Assembly (NCBI RefSeq): GCF_027925305.1
Contig: NZ_BSDR01000001.1
Span: 1,887,001-1,951,000, forward strand
Length of the DNA: 64,000 nt
Origin: Desulforhabdus amnigena
Lineage (GTDB): Bacteria > Desulfobacterota > Syntrophobacteria > Syntrophobacterales > Syntrophobacteraceae
Reading direction: 5' to 3'
The position numbers and the translations under genes are program-made. Every line of letters starts with the position of its first letter. Within the stretch, counting starts at the first letter, position 1. Under the pieces are notes generated by a model. That model was not told the DNA's origin. It saw only the letters and a list, made by a program, of their open reading frames with translations, and did not search any database. Shown here piece by piece: positions 43,193 through 52,494 of the stretch.

Positions 43193-44430
43193 ATGGGTGA
43201 GACTGACCGTTCCCTTTGGATGCGCTTTGCAGCGATTGCCCAACCCTATTTTTTCCCTCGTATTCGCGGTGGCGGATGGATGACTCTTTTGCTCATGACT
43301 CTGCTGCTCGTTTTTCTTTTCGACGTCCTCTTCATGATTGTCGCCGGGATTATCCTGGCCGGGGGCCATTTCGCTCCCATACTCACCGGAGAGAAATAGC
43401 GGCCGGTCTGTTGTCCCTGACGGAAAACATCTTCCATACCAGGAAATGGTTGATCATCGCGGCCGGCCTGCTCATCGGCTGGCAGAGGAACTTGTCCTTC
43501 TTTACGACAGCCTATAGCTACCTTCCTGTCGTTTTGCCTTTCCTCGTCCTGTTTCCAAAATACTTCGGCGGCAAGATCGAGTACGGTGACATGGTGCAGG
43601 CCAACTTCGCTTTCACCCAGATTTACGCCGCGCTGTCACTCATCGTCTCTCAATTCGAACAGATCACGAACTTTGCCGCCGGTGTGAAGCGTCTTTCATC
43701 CTTTGCCGAGACCATCGCACCTGAACAGACATCCGTTCCCGGTATCGCATCGGAGGAAGCAGACCACTTTTCCCTTTCCCATCTCACCCTTCTCACGCCT
43801 AACAGCACGCGCACTCTGATTCATGATTTGACGTTGGATCTGGAATGCGGGGACAACCTAGCTGTCGTCGGCCCGAGCGGTGTCGGCAAAAGTTCACTTC
43901 TCAGGGCCATCGCCGGATTGTGGACTCAGGGTGAAGGGGTCGTGAAACGACCGCCGCTGTCGGAAATATTCTTTCTGCCCCAGAAACCGTATATGATCCT
44001 CGGGTCGTTGAGGGAGCAGTTGCTCTATCCCCAGATCGAGAGAGTAATTTCGGGAGAACAACTGAGAAATGTCCTCGAAACGGTGCAGCTCGAGCATCTT
44101 CCCGAGCGAGTGGGAGGATTCGATATCGAACTGGACTGGGCAGACGTCTTGTCCCTGGGCGAACAGCAGCGACTGGCTTTTGCACGCCTGTTTCTCAATC
44201 GACCGGGGTTTGCCGTTTTGGATGAAGCAACGAGCGCCCTGGAGATGGGAAGTGAGGCCAACCTCTATGGCAAATTGAAGGCTCTCGACATTCAATATAT
44301 CAGCGTGGGGCATCGCAGCAGTATTCTGGATTATCATGATCATGTGCTCGAGTTGCAGGGATACGGCAGGTGGCGATTCCTGTCCGTCAAAGATTACCAA
44401 ACAGAAAAAGGTTATACTGTGAAAGGTTGA
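43193..44430 (+). pseudogene. Decayed SbmA/BacA-like ABC transporter (fused permease-ATPase) with internal deletion and frameshift
   Basis: The first 68 codons (from 43193) encode an N-terminal segment with two hydrophobic stretches (FAAIAQPYFFP, LLLMTLLLVFLFDVLFMIVAGII) and stop at 43399. The C-terminal part continues in another frame from about 43400. It carries the last membrane spans (FFTTAYSYLPVVLPFLVLFPKYF) and a complete ATPase: Walker A GPSGVGKSS, LSLGEQQR signature, Walker B FAVLDEATSALE. Intact relatives are about 560-600 residues; roughly 190 residues of membrane domain are missing. The final codons lie in a repeat that supplies the stop. Confidence 0.75.
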
Positions 44431-44566
44431 AACCTTGACTTCTGTAAGTTTTGCAGGAGCGCCTTCCTGTCGCGATTTTTTTTGGGGAGCCGGCTATTTT
44501 TGTCGCGGCTGAAAGTCGCTACAAGATCATCAAGAAGTCAGGATCTCATCCACGCGGAGTATATAC
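44412..44566. repeat. Full-length TTGAAACCTTGACTTCTG repeat with REP-like insert (copy A)
   Basis: TTATACTGTGAAAGGTTGAAACCTTGACTTCTGTAAG...GTCAGGATCTCATCCACGCGGAGTATAT. The interior holds GGAGCGCCTTCCTGTCGCGA and GTCGCGGCTGAAAGTCGCTAC, an imperfect palindrome pair. It is nearly identical to 53692-53846. Confidence 0.85.
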
Positions 44567-44611
44567 TCGGACAGGTTGAGATTTTTTTATTTCACCGGAG
44601 ATGATCAGGCA

Positions 44612-44749
44612 ATGGATCGATGGCATGCCGAATTCAAGCACCGGGCTCCCGAAGCTCACCATGCCTTCTTGCTCTCCCTCGGTATTCCTGAGAAGCAAGT
44701 CCAGATGATTCGTCAGTGGTCAAGGAAGCCGAAGGTACACACCGATTAA
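44612..44749 (+). pseudogene. C-terminal gene relic (45 codons)
   Basis: From an ATG at 44612 an open frame encodes MDRWHAEFKHRAPEAHHAF followed by a helix ending QMIRQWSRKPKV. The frame is also open upstream to about 44570, where repeat copy A ends. It resembles the C-terminal helices of some regulators I have seen, but I cannot name it. No RBS. It probably was truncated by the repeat or is a short uncharacterised gene. It overlaps the end of the convergent OYE gene by four bases. Confidence 0.35.
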
Positions 44750-45816
44750 CGCTTAGCCCGCGCATATTGATTAGGCCAGGGAATATCCACGTGGAGTTCT
44801 CTGGCCGCATCCAGGGGCCAGTAGGGGTGCCTCAGAAATTCCCGCGCCATAAGGATGGCATCGGCCTGCCCTGTTGCAATGATTTGTTCAGCCTGAACGG
44901 AATGGGTAATAAGCCCCACTGCCCCTGTGGGGATCTCCACCTCTTTTCGTATCGCGGCGGAGAAAGGAACCTGATAGCCGGGCGCGACGGGAATCTTTGC
45001 ATAAGGAACCAGCGCCCCACTGGAACAGTCGATGAGGTCAACGCCGATCTGTTTGAGGTGACTGGAGAGCTCAATTGAGTCGCTGAGGTCCCATCCGCCT
45101 TCGATCCAATCGGTACAGGAGAGTCGAACGAAAAGGGGCAGATGGTCCGGCCAAACCCTTCGTACGCCCTCGGCCACTTGCAGCGGGAGGCGCATGCGGT
45201 TTTCCAGCGTGCCCCCGTACTCATCAGAGCGCTTGTTGGAGAGGGGGGAAAGGAATTCGTGCAGGAGATATCCGTGGGCCATGTGGATTTCCAACACTTG
45301 AAATCCCGCATCCAGGCTTCGCGCTGCAGCCTCTTCGAACTGAGAAACGATTTCATCGATATCTCTTAGAGTCATCTCACGGGGAATGGGAGAAATCTCA
45401 TCGAACGGAATAGAGCTCGGTGCAATGGGCTGCCACCCTCCGGCATCTTCCGGGAGCGGCTTACCGTTATCACGCCATGGGGCATCAGTCGAGGCCTTGC
45501 GTCCTGCGTGGGCGATCTGGATTCCAGGGACCGCGCCGTTACCCTTGATGAAATCGGTGATTCGCCTGAAGGCGGGAACGTGCTCAGGTGACCAGATACC
45601 GCTGTCCATGGGGCTGATGCGCCCTTCGGGCGATACGGCCGTTGCCTCGACAATAACGAGCGCCGCGCCTCCAACGGCTCGGCTCCCGAGATGGACGAGG
45701 TGCCAGTCATTGGGCATGCCGTCCAGGCTCGAGTATTGGCACATAGGCGATACGAAAATGCGGTTCTTGAACGTGATCTCTCGCAAATGAAGCGTTGAAA
45801 ACAATCTGCTGGTCAT
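44746..45816 (-). CDS. NADH:flavin oxidoreductase (Old Yellow Enzyme, YqjM-like)
   Basis: A 356-residue FMN barrel. The N-terminus has KNRIFVSPMCQYSS (the Cys of the thermophilic-like OYE class), then the substrate region IQIAHAGRKAS, EIHMAHGYLLHEFLSPLSNKRSDEYGG, and AVGLITHSVQAEQII and LMAREFLRHPYWP in FMN-phosphate binding. It reduces activated C=C bonds or related xenobiotics with NAD(P)H. About 260 bases upstream hold no gene. Confidence 0.93.
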   Translation of the reverse strand: MTSRLFSTLHLREITFKNRIFVSPMCQYSSLDGMPNDWHLVHLGSRAVGGAALVIVEATAVSPEGRISPMDSGIWSPEHVPAFRRITDFIKGNGAVPGIQIAHAGRKASTDAPWRDNGKPLPEDAGGWQPIAPSSIPFDEISPIPREMTLRDIDEIVSQFEEAAARSLDAGFQVLEIHMAHGYLLHEFLSPLSNKRSDEYGGTLENRMRLPLQVAEGVRRVWPDHLPLFVRLSCTDWIEGGWDLSDSIELSSHLKQIGVDLIDCSSGALVPYAKIPVAPGYQVPFSAAIRKEVEIPTGAVGLITHSVQAEQIIATGQADAILMAREFLRHPYWPLDAARELHVDIPWPNQYARAKR

Positions 45817-46024
45817 AAACGGGCAATCCTTCCTTTATGATACGGTCACTGCGTCGGCTTTGTACTGTGCCGTGCCGGTGGAGCATTTTGTAAAGATAAG
45901 GCTGTCGAACACCAAGGAAAGGGGTAAAAGTTCGCGAGGGAAAAAGGGGATGAATACCTCTGATTGTTCAAGACGTGGTGAGAGGGGTATGCCGATAGGA
46001 AAACAACGTGTTACAGAAAAGCGA

Positions 46025-46062
46025 TGTTATCATGAGTCATGAGCTATGAACCATGAGCCTTT
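46025..46062. repeat. ATGAGCC dispersed repeat
   Basis: ATCATGAGTCATGAGCTATGAACCATGAGCCTTTTTTC, a short tandem-like element also found at 16998 (shorter) and 39116 (inverted). Tail of six Ts suggests it may act as a terminator on the plus strand. Confidence 0.65.
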
Positions 46063-46078
46063 TTTCATATAAATTCCT

Positions 46079-49000
46079 TTAATGTTGTATGTGCTTCCTG
46101 GCCTCCAGCGGCATCGAGGTCTGCACACCCTCCATTTCTTTTCGGCCTGTGCGTAGCTTGAAAAGGCTCTTCAGCCATTTCTGGACCGCCTCCATGTAAA
46201 TGTAAACCACCGGCGTAATGTAGAGGGTCAGGAATTGCGACAGCAAAAGCCCGCCAACAACCGCCAGGCCCAGGGGCTGCCGCGCTTCGGCCCCCGCTCC
46301 GACTCCCATCGCTATGGGCAAGGTCCCCATGAGGGCAGCCATGGTGGTCATCATGATGGGGCGAAACCTCAGAATGCAACCTTCGTAAATGGCTTCAGCA
46401 GGCGTTTTACCCTCATCGCGCTGTGCGCTCAAGGCAAAATCGATCATCATGATCGCGTTTTTCTTGACGATACCGATCAGCATGATGATCCCGACAAACG
46501 AAAAGATACTCAGATCCGTGCGAAAAATGAGCAGAGTCAGCAATGCCCCCACTCCCGCCGATGGCAATCCCGATAGGATGGTCAGGGGATGGATGAAACT
46601 CTCGTAGAGGATTCCCAAAACCATGTAGATGACCAATATGGCCATGATGAGAAGAAGCCACATCCCTTTCATGGAAGACTGAAACTGCTGAGCGGTCCCC
46701 TGGAAGCTCGTGGTGAGAGTGGCGGGAAGACGGAGATCCCGTACCGTTTTCTCAATTTGAGTCACCGCATCCCCCAGAGCAGTGTCGGGCTTCAGATTGA
46801 AGGAAAGCGTCACGGAGGAAAGCTGCCCCGTGTGGTTGATAGTGAGAGGGCCGGCCCTCTGGTGGATTTTCACGACAGAATCCATGGGAACCAATCGATC
46901 TGCGTCCGACCTCACGTAGAGCTTGGAGAGAGCGGCGGGTGAAAGCTGGAACTGCGGCTGCACTTCCATAATGACCCGGTACTGGTTTGCCGGAGTATAA
47001 ATCGTCGAAACCTGCCGTGAGCCGTAGGCGTTATACAGAGTATTCTCAATCCGTTCCGCGCTGATTCCCAGAGCCAGGGCCTTGTCCCGATCGATGTCCA
47101 CGAGCACTTCAGGGTTCGTGATCTGCAAATCGGTGCTGATGTCCTGAAGGGCAGGCAATTCATGAAATTTTTCTTCCACCCGGGGAGCCCATTTATAAAG
47201 CTCCGCCGTATCCGGACCTTGAATGGTGTACTGGTAGAGACTCTTGGCGGTCCTCGCACCCATTTGAATGGCGGGCGGATTTTGCATGTAGACCTTCACT
47301 CCGGGAATCGCCGACAATTTTGCCCGAAGCCTCTGAATCAATTCGTTGGCCCCCTCTTTCCGCTCGGAACGAGGTTTCAAGTGCATGACCAACCGCCCCG
47401 TATTTCCCGTAGCACTCGATCCACTGGCTCCCACCGCGGACATGAATCCCTCGATGGCCGGTTCCCGGGCAACAATTTCAGCGACCTTTTTCTGATGCCG
47501 TACCAGAGCATCGAAGGACGTCCCCTGGGCCGTTTCCGTCATACCGAAGATCTGCCCCGTGTCCTGACTGGGAATAAAATCCTTGGGGACGATCGTAAAA
47601 AGATATGCCGTGGCTCCGAGCAGCAATATGGAGAAGGCCAAAGTGAAGGAACTGTGCTTCAAAACCCATTTCAGGCTCGTGTCGTAGATATGGAGCATCC
47701 CGTCAAAGAAACGTTCGGCAACCATATAAAGCCGCCCGTGCCTGGCATCCTTTCCGTGAGCGGATGCCAGAAACCGGCTGCAAAGCATGGGAGAGAGCGT
47801 CAGCGATACAAAACCCGACACCAGGATGGCCACACCGATGGTCACGGCAAATTCATGGAACAACCGCCCCAGGATCCCCCCCATGAAGAGCAGAGGAATG
47901 AATACGGCAGCCAGAGAGAGCGTCATGGAAATGATCGTGAAGCCGATTTCCTTCGCTCCATCGAAGCTTGCCTGCAGGCGATCTTTTCCCATTTCCATGT
48001 GCCTTACGATATTTTCCAGCATGACGATGGCGTCATCGACGACAAAACCCACGGAAAGAGTCAAGGCCATGAGAGAGAGGTTGTCCAGGCTGTAGCCGAG
48101 AAGGTACATGACCGCAAAGGTCCCGGCGATGGACATGGGCAGGGCAAGGCTCGGTATGACCGTCGCCGAAAGATTCCGAAGGAAGAGAAAAATCACCAGA
48201 ATGACGAGGCAAATGCTGAGGAGAAATGTGAACTTCACATCCTCGATGGAATCCCGGATGGACTCGGATCGGTCGTAAAGAATATCGAGATTCATGGAAG
48301 CGGGAAGCTGAGCCCTGAACGTGGGAAGCAGCTCCTTGATGGAATCCGCCACCTCCACCGTATTCGTGCCCGGCTGACGCTGAATGGCGAGCACGATGGC
48401 CCGGGTGTTGTTGTACCAGGCCGCAACCTTGTTGTTTTCCACACTGTCTATAACCGTCCCGATCTCCTGCAAACGAACGGGGGAGCCGTTTCGATAGGCA
48501 ACGATGAGGGGCCGGTAGGCATCCGCGCGTGTAAGCTGCCCCGTCGCCTGTACCGTTATCGCCTGATGTTTCCCATCCAGGGTGCCCGTGGGCAGATTGA
48601 CATTGCTCCTGGCAATGGCATTTTCAACTTCATCGAGACCGATGCCGAGAGTGTTCATGACGTCGGGATTCAGTTGAACTCGAACGGCATACTTCTGTGA
48701 CCCATAGACATTGACCTGGGCGACTCCACTGATCATGGAAATGCGCTGCGCCATGAGGGTATCTGCAAATTCGTTCACCGTGGATAAAGGTAAAATGGGG
48801 GAACTCAACGCGAGATAAAGGATGGGCTGATCCGCGGGATTGACCTTCCTGAAATAGGGTGGCGTCGGAAGATCGGCCGGAAGCAGCCGCTGAGCCTTGG
48901 AAATGGCCGTCTGTACATCCTGAGCGGCCGCATCCAATTCCCGATCCATGGTAAACTGCAAAGTGATTTGAGTCACACCCAGCGCACTGGTGGAAGTCAT

Positions 49001-49237
49001 GGAATCGAGGCCTGCAATGGTGGAAAACTCCCGTTCGAGAGGGGTCGCAACGGAAGAGGCCATCGTTTCGGGGCTGGATCCGGGAAGATTTGCAGTGACC
49101 TGAATCGTTGGAAAATCCACGTTGGGCAGTTCACTCACGGGAAGGGCCCTGTATCCCATCACGCCGAAGACTAAAATGCCCACCATGACCAGAGTCGTCA
49201 TGACGGGCCGTCGAATGAACAGTTCAGGGATGCTCAT
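46079..49237 (-). CDS. RND-family multidrug efflux permease (HAE1/MdtB-MexB-like)
   Basis: A 1052-residue inner-membrane proton-driven pump. It has the N-terminal IPELFIRRPVMTTLVMVGILVFGVMGYRALPVSELPNVDFP, the central helix GFVVDDAIVMLENI with the proton-relay aspartates, and the C-terminal IVKKNAIMMIDFAL. Two large periplasmic loops are present. It works with the adaptor encoded immediately upstream (4-base overlap) and a TolC-like channel not in this window. Substrates are not predictable. Confidence 0.95.
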   Translation of the reverse strand: MSIPELFIRRPVMTTLVMVGILVFGVMGYRALPVSELPNVDFPTIQVTANLPGSSPETMASSVATPLEREFSTIAGLDSMTSTSALGVTQITLQFTMDRELDAAAQDVQTAISKAQRLLPADLPTPPYFRKVNPADQPILYLALSSPILPLSTVNEFADTLMAQRISMISGVAQVNVYGSQKYAVRVQLNPDVMNTLGIGLDEVENAIARSNVNLPTGTLDGKHQAITVQATGQLTRADAYRPLIVAYRNGSPVRLQEIGTVIDSVENNKVAAWYNNTRAIVLAIQRQPGTNTVEVADSIKELLPTFRAQLPASMNLDILYDRSESIRDSIEDVKFTFLLSICLVILVIFLFLRNLSATVIPSLALPMSIAGTFAVMYLLGYSLDNLSLMALTLSVGFVVDDAIVMLENIVRHMEMGKDRLQASFDGAKEIGFTIISMTLSLAAVFIPLLFMGGILGRLFHEFAVTIGVAILVSGFVSLTLSPMLCSRFLASAHGKDARHGRLYMVAERFFDGMLHIYDTSLKWVLKHSSFTLAFSILLLGATAYLFTIVPKDFIPSQDTGQIFGMTETAQGTSFDALVRHQKKVAEIVAREPAIEGFMSAVGASGSSATGNTGRLVMHLKPRSERKEGANELIQRLRAKLSAIPGVKVYMQNPPAIQMGARTAKSLYQYTIQGPDTAELYKWAPRVEEKFHELPALQDISTDLQITNPEVLVDIDRDKALALGISAERIENTLYNAYGSRQVSTIYTPANQYRVIMEVQPQFQLSPAALSKLYVRSDADRLVPMDSVVKIHQRAGPLTINHTGQLSSVTLSFNLKPDTALGDAVTQIEKTVRDLRLPATLTTSFQGTAQQFQSSMKGMWLLLIMAILVIYMVLGILYESFIHPLTILSGLPSAGVGALLTLLIFRTDLSIFSFVGIIMLIGIVKKNAIMMIDFALSAQRDEGKTPAEAIYEGCILRFRPIMMTTMAALMGTLPIAMGVGAGAEARQPLGLAVVGGLLLSQFLTLYITPVVYIYMEAVQKWLKSLFKLRTGRKEMEGVQTSMPLEARKHIQH

Positions 49238-50430
49238 GGGTGGTTTTCCTCGCTCCGGCCGGCCTCTTCATCAACAATTTTGACTTGCATTCCGGGGGCC
49301 AATCTCAACTGTCCTTCCATGACGACCTTTTCCCCCACGCTGATCCCTTTCTCCACAACCACTGCGTTTTCCGTGGAACGCCCGAGAACGACGGGACGGT
49401 ATTCCACGGTGAGATCGGGTTTCACCACGTAGACATAAGGACCATCCTGGCCGGTCTGTATCGCTTCACCGGGAACCACCAGGGCACCTTCCTGAGTGGT
49501 GAGTTTCAACAGCACATTCACGAACTGCCCTGGCCACAGGACCTTGTCCGCATTGGAAAAGGTCGCCTTGAGCTGTATGGTGCCCGTGGCCATGTCCACG
49601 GTATTGTCTAAAAAAGAAAGCTCTCCACGGGAAGGATGGTCCTCTTCTCCAGGAATGGTGGCGAGAACCTCAAGCTTGCGGGTCGCCATATGTTTCTTCA
49701 ATTGAGGAAGATGCTGTTCAGGAACGGAAAAACACACATAAATAGGACGGACCTGATTGATGACGACAAGGACATTGTCCTTGTCGCTGGCTTTGACGAT
49801 ATTGCCCCGATCCATTTTGACGGCACCGGCTATGCCGTCCAGGGGCGAGCGAATGGAGCAGTATTTGAGTTCCAGCCTTGCACTTTCCACGGCCGCTTCG
49901 TCGGCGCGAACACTCGCTTCCAAAGCCTCCGCATTGGCCGCGACTTGATCATATTGCTCTGCCGACACGTAACCTTTCCGGGCTACCGAACCGTAGCGCT
50001 GCGCCTGCCTGCGCGCATTCTGCATCTGCGCCCTCTCTTTGGCCAGGTTGGCTTCGGCCTGTTTGAGCTTCGCTTCAAAGGGGCGTGGATCAATGGTGAA
50101 AAGGAGATCCCCTTTCTTGACTTCCTGTCCCTCCTTGAATTGAACGGAAGTCAGCTCTCCCGTCACCTGGGCCTTGACGGCAACGGTGGCATACGCCTGA
50201 ACATTCCCGATGGCGCGAAGCTCCACGGGGACAGACTTTTCCACGACAGGGGCCACGAGCACGGGCACCGCCACATTCTTCCTGGGATCTCCTCCCTTCC
50301 CCTCCCCCGAAACTTCCTTGGAACAGCCCGAAAGAAATGGAATCCCACTCAAAAACACCGCAAAACAGAAACAGAAAATCTTACAGCGAAAAGGCCCGCT
50401 TGAATTCAGATTTTTAGGTATCACAGCCAT
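49234..50430 (-). CDS. RND efflux periplasmic adaptor (membrane fusion lipoprotein)
   Basis: A 398-residue adaptor. Lipobox FLSG-C after a hydrophobic segment anchors it in the inner membrane. Biotinyl-lipoyl-like halves (VQFKEGQEVKKGDLLFTIDPRPF) enclose a coiled-coil hairpin, followed by the beta-barrel (VLWPGQFVNVLLKL) and membrane-proximal domains. The start is probably ATG 50430; TTG 50442 is in frame. It is the first gene of the pair, overlapping the permease at ATGA. Confidence 0.92.
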   Translation of the reverse strand: MAVIPKNLNSSGPFRCKIFCFCFAVFLSGIPFLSGCSKEVSGEGKGGDPRKNVAVPVLVAPVVEKSVPVELRAIGNVQAYATVAVKAQVTGELTSVQFKEGQEVKKGDLLFTIDPRPFEAKLKQAEANLAKERAQMQNARRQAQRYGSVARKGYVSAEQYDQVAANAEALEASVRADEAAVESARLELKYCSIRSPLDGIAGAVKMDRGNIVKASDKDNVLVVINQVRPIYVCFSVPEQHLPQLKKHMATRKLEVLATIPGEEDHPSRGELSFLDNTVDMATGTIQLKATFSNADKVLWPGQFVNVLLKLTTQEGALVVPGEAIQTGQDGPYVYVVKPDLTVEYRPVVLGRSTENAVVVEKGISVGEKVVMEGQLRLAPGMQVKIVDEEAGRSEENHP

Positions 50431-50609
50431 TGATTCACTCAACCATTCATTGAATTCTCACAGATGCCGGCAAGGCACGGAACATTCAGCGCCCCCATAT
50501 CTTCCAGGCAATTATATATCATTTGTTCTCTCCAACGGATACCCTCCCGCTTGACTTCCTGCACTCCTCTTCTCGGAAACCTTCAAAGCGGCAAAGGTCT
50601 GCTTTCTTT

Positions 50610-51548
50610 TCAAGTAGAAGTTGTTCTGGTGGGAAAAGCCTTCATAAAGGTTCTTAAAGAATCGGCGGTGATGTTGAACTGAGAAAGAAGCATCCCGGAG
50701 AGCATAAGCCCGCACCCGATCAACCCTCGCACAGGAAGGGTTTCGCTCAGCAGAATCCATCCCCCGACGGCCGCGAAAACCGATTCCAGGCTCAAAATGA
50801 TCGAGGCATGGGCGGGGTTGGCTTCCTGTTGCGCGACCACCTGCAGGGTATAAGCGATCCCAACGGACATGAACCCTCCATACAGAATGGGCAGCAACCC
50901 CCGTAAGATACTCTGAAGGGAAATAGATTCCACGGCAAACGCCGTAATAAAACTCAAAAACGAGCAGACGGCAAATTGCAGGAAAGCAAGCTTGATGGAT
51001 CCCACCCTGGCCGAAAACCACCCCACCAGGTGAACATGAGACGCCCAGAAAAAGGCTCCGGCGAGCACCAGCAGGTCCCCGTAGGAAATCGTGAATTTCC
51101 CCGTAACGCTGAGCAGGTAGAGTCCCACGGCGGCGAGAAGGGCTCCGGCCCAGGTCCCCAGTTCAGGCCGCTGTCTCCAAAAGAGGCCCATGATCGGCAC
51201 GATAACGACGTAAAGCCCCGTAATGAAGCCCGCCTTGCCCGCCGTTGTATAGATGAGCCCCACCTGCTGCAACGATGCGCCCAGGTAAAGGGCAAGGCCC
51301 GCAAAACATCCTGCCGACAGGCTCATTTTTCTATTTCTGCCGGGGAGAATCTTCCGATACTTGATTTCCTGCCTGTGATTGAAAAGAAGAAGGGGAATGA
51401 GAGACAGACTGCCCAGAGCAAACCGCACGGCATTGAAGGTGAACGGACCCACATAATCCATACCCACACGCTGAGCGACGAAAGCAAATCCCCAGATCGT
51501 TGCTGTCAAAATAAGGAGAATATCAGCTCTAAGAGTTCGTTTTTTCAT
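50610..51548 (-). CDS. EamA-family (DMT superfamily) transporter
   Basis: A 312-residue protein with ten predicted membrane spans in two EamA halves (about 1-150 and 160-300). WGFAFVAQRVGMDY and the second-half SIILSLESVFAAVGGWILLSE are typical. Likely a small-metabolite exporter; substrate unknown. The start has a weak RBS (GGATAA). The 50431-50609 gap shows no gene. Confidence 0.88.
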   Translation of the reverse strand: MKKRTLRADILLILTATIWGFAFVAQRVGMDYVGPFTFNAVRFALGSLSLIPLLLFNHRQEIKYRKILPGRNRKMSLSAGCFAGLALYLGASLQQVGLIYTTAGKAGFITGLYVVIVPIMGLFWRQRPELGTWAGALLAAVGLYLLSVTGKFTISYGDLLVLAGAFFWASHVHLVGWFSARVGSIKLAFLQFAVCSFLSFITAFAVESISLQSILRGLLPILYGGFMSVGIAYTLQVVAQQEANPAHASIILSLESVFAAVGGWILLSETLPVRGLIGCGLMLSGMLLSQFNITADSLRTFMKAFPTRTTST

Positions 51549-51634
51549 TATTTATCCAATTTTCGCAATCCATGTAATGCCTGTTTTCGATTTCGAGCGA
51601 AGGGAACATACCCCTACAAAATACAACCCGCAAG

Positions 51635-52456
51635 CTACTTCTTCACGATGGGACAAGCTTTCAGGTCGAAAGGATTGGTCCTCATGGCGAGGGAATAGAG
51701 ATAGGGATAATTCGTCTTCAGATGTTCCATATATTTGAGCCACTGATTGAGAAGAAGCAGGTAGGCCCTTTTGATGTCCCCTGCCAGGTGCGCCTTGTCG
51801 GTATCGGGCAAATCCCGCAAATCCTGCCTACAGGCAAGCTCTTCGGTGAGGTGAAAGACTCCCCGCAGCAATTCCGTGAACGCTTCATGTTCGAGCAATA
51901 CGGGATTTTCCAGGAGCCTCAGCATGAAACCACGCTTTTCCATGAGGAAGTTCAGCAGGTTTTCAAAATCGACCCGCTTCGGCTCCACTTCAAACGCATA
52001 CCGCTTCAAGTGTTCGGTAACCGTGAGAAAATCCTTGGACGTCCATTCTTCCGTTATGATGAGATCCTTTCTGATTTCACTGAACCTGGAATCATAATGC
52101 GCGAACATCCTCAGGAGGTGCGTCCCCACTTCACTGAAAAAAACACCGATCACCATGTTCAGTTTTTCCAGTCTCGACTCCCTTTCCCGCCTGCTCAGCA
52201 TCAGCTCGGTGGCGTTGGCGACAACTCCCAGGAAAATCCCCACCCCCATGATGATCACGAAAAGAGCAAGCACCTTGCCGAATTCCGTGACGGGGTGTAC
52301 GTCCCCGTAGCCCACCGTCGCCATGGTCACAATGGTGAAGTAGAGAGAATCCAGGAAGGTGGCACCCTCGATGAGCATGAAACCCACCGTACCCAAGACC
52401 ATGAGTGAAAAGAAGAAAATGACAAAAATCCTGAGCCGGATTTTTATTTCGTTCAT
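51635..52456 (-). CDS. Ion-channel protein with K+ selectivity filter
   Basis: A 273-residue two-span channel. Helix 1 (FVIFFFSLMVLGTVGFML), the pore helix and selectivity filter TMATVGYGD, and helix 2 (VLALFVIIMGVGIFLGVVANA) occupy the first 85 residues. The soluble C-terminal part (90-273) is helical, acidic and basic, without a recognised RCK or nucleotide-binding motif, so gating is unclear. RBS: AAGGGGGGATGC. The next gene on the same strand is an aminotransferase. Confidence 0.87.
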   Translation of the reverse strand: MNEIKIRLRIFVIFFFSLMVLGTVGFMLIEGATFLDSLYFTIVTMATVGYGDVHPVTEFGKVLALFVIIMGVGIFLGVVANATELMLSRRERESRLEKLNMVIGVFFSEVGTHLLRMFAHYDSRFSEIRKDLIITEEWTSKDFLTVTEHLKRYAFEVEPKRVDFENLLNFLMEKRGFMLRLLENPVLLEHEAFTELLRGVFHLTEELACRQDLRDLPDTDKAHLAGDIKRAYLLLLNQWLKYMEHLKTNYPYLYSLAMRTNPFDLKACPIVKK

Positions 52457-52494
52457 GCATCCCCCCTTTGGATGGATTCCCTTTGGACGAATGT

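Noticed and set aside
44716-45078. 120-codon plus-strand frame
   Set aside because: Antisense to the end of the OYE gene and overlaps the relic frame; no support.
47162-48700. 512-codon plus-strand frame inside the RND permease
   Set aside because: Wholly antisense to a full-length transporter gene; no recognisable domain.
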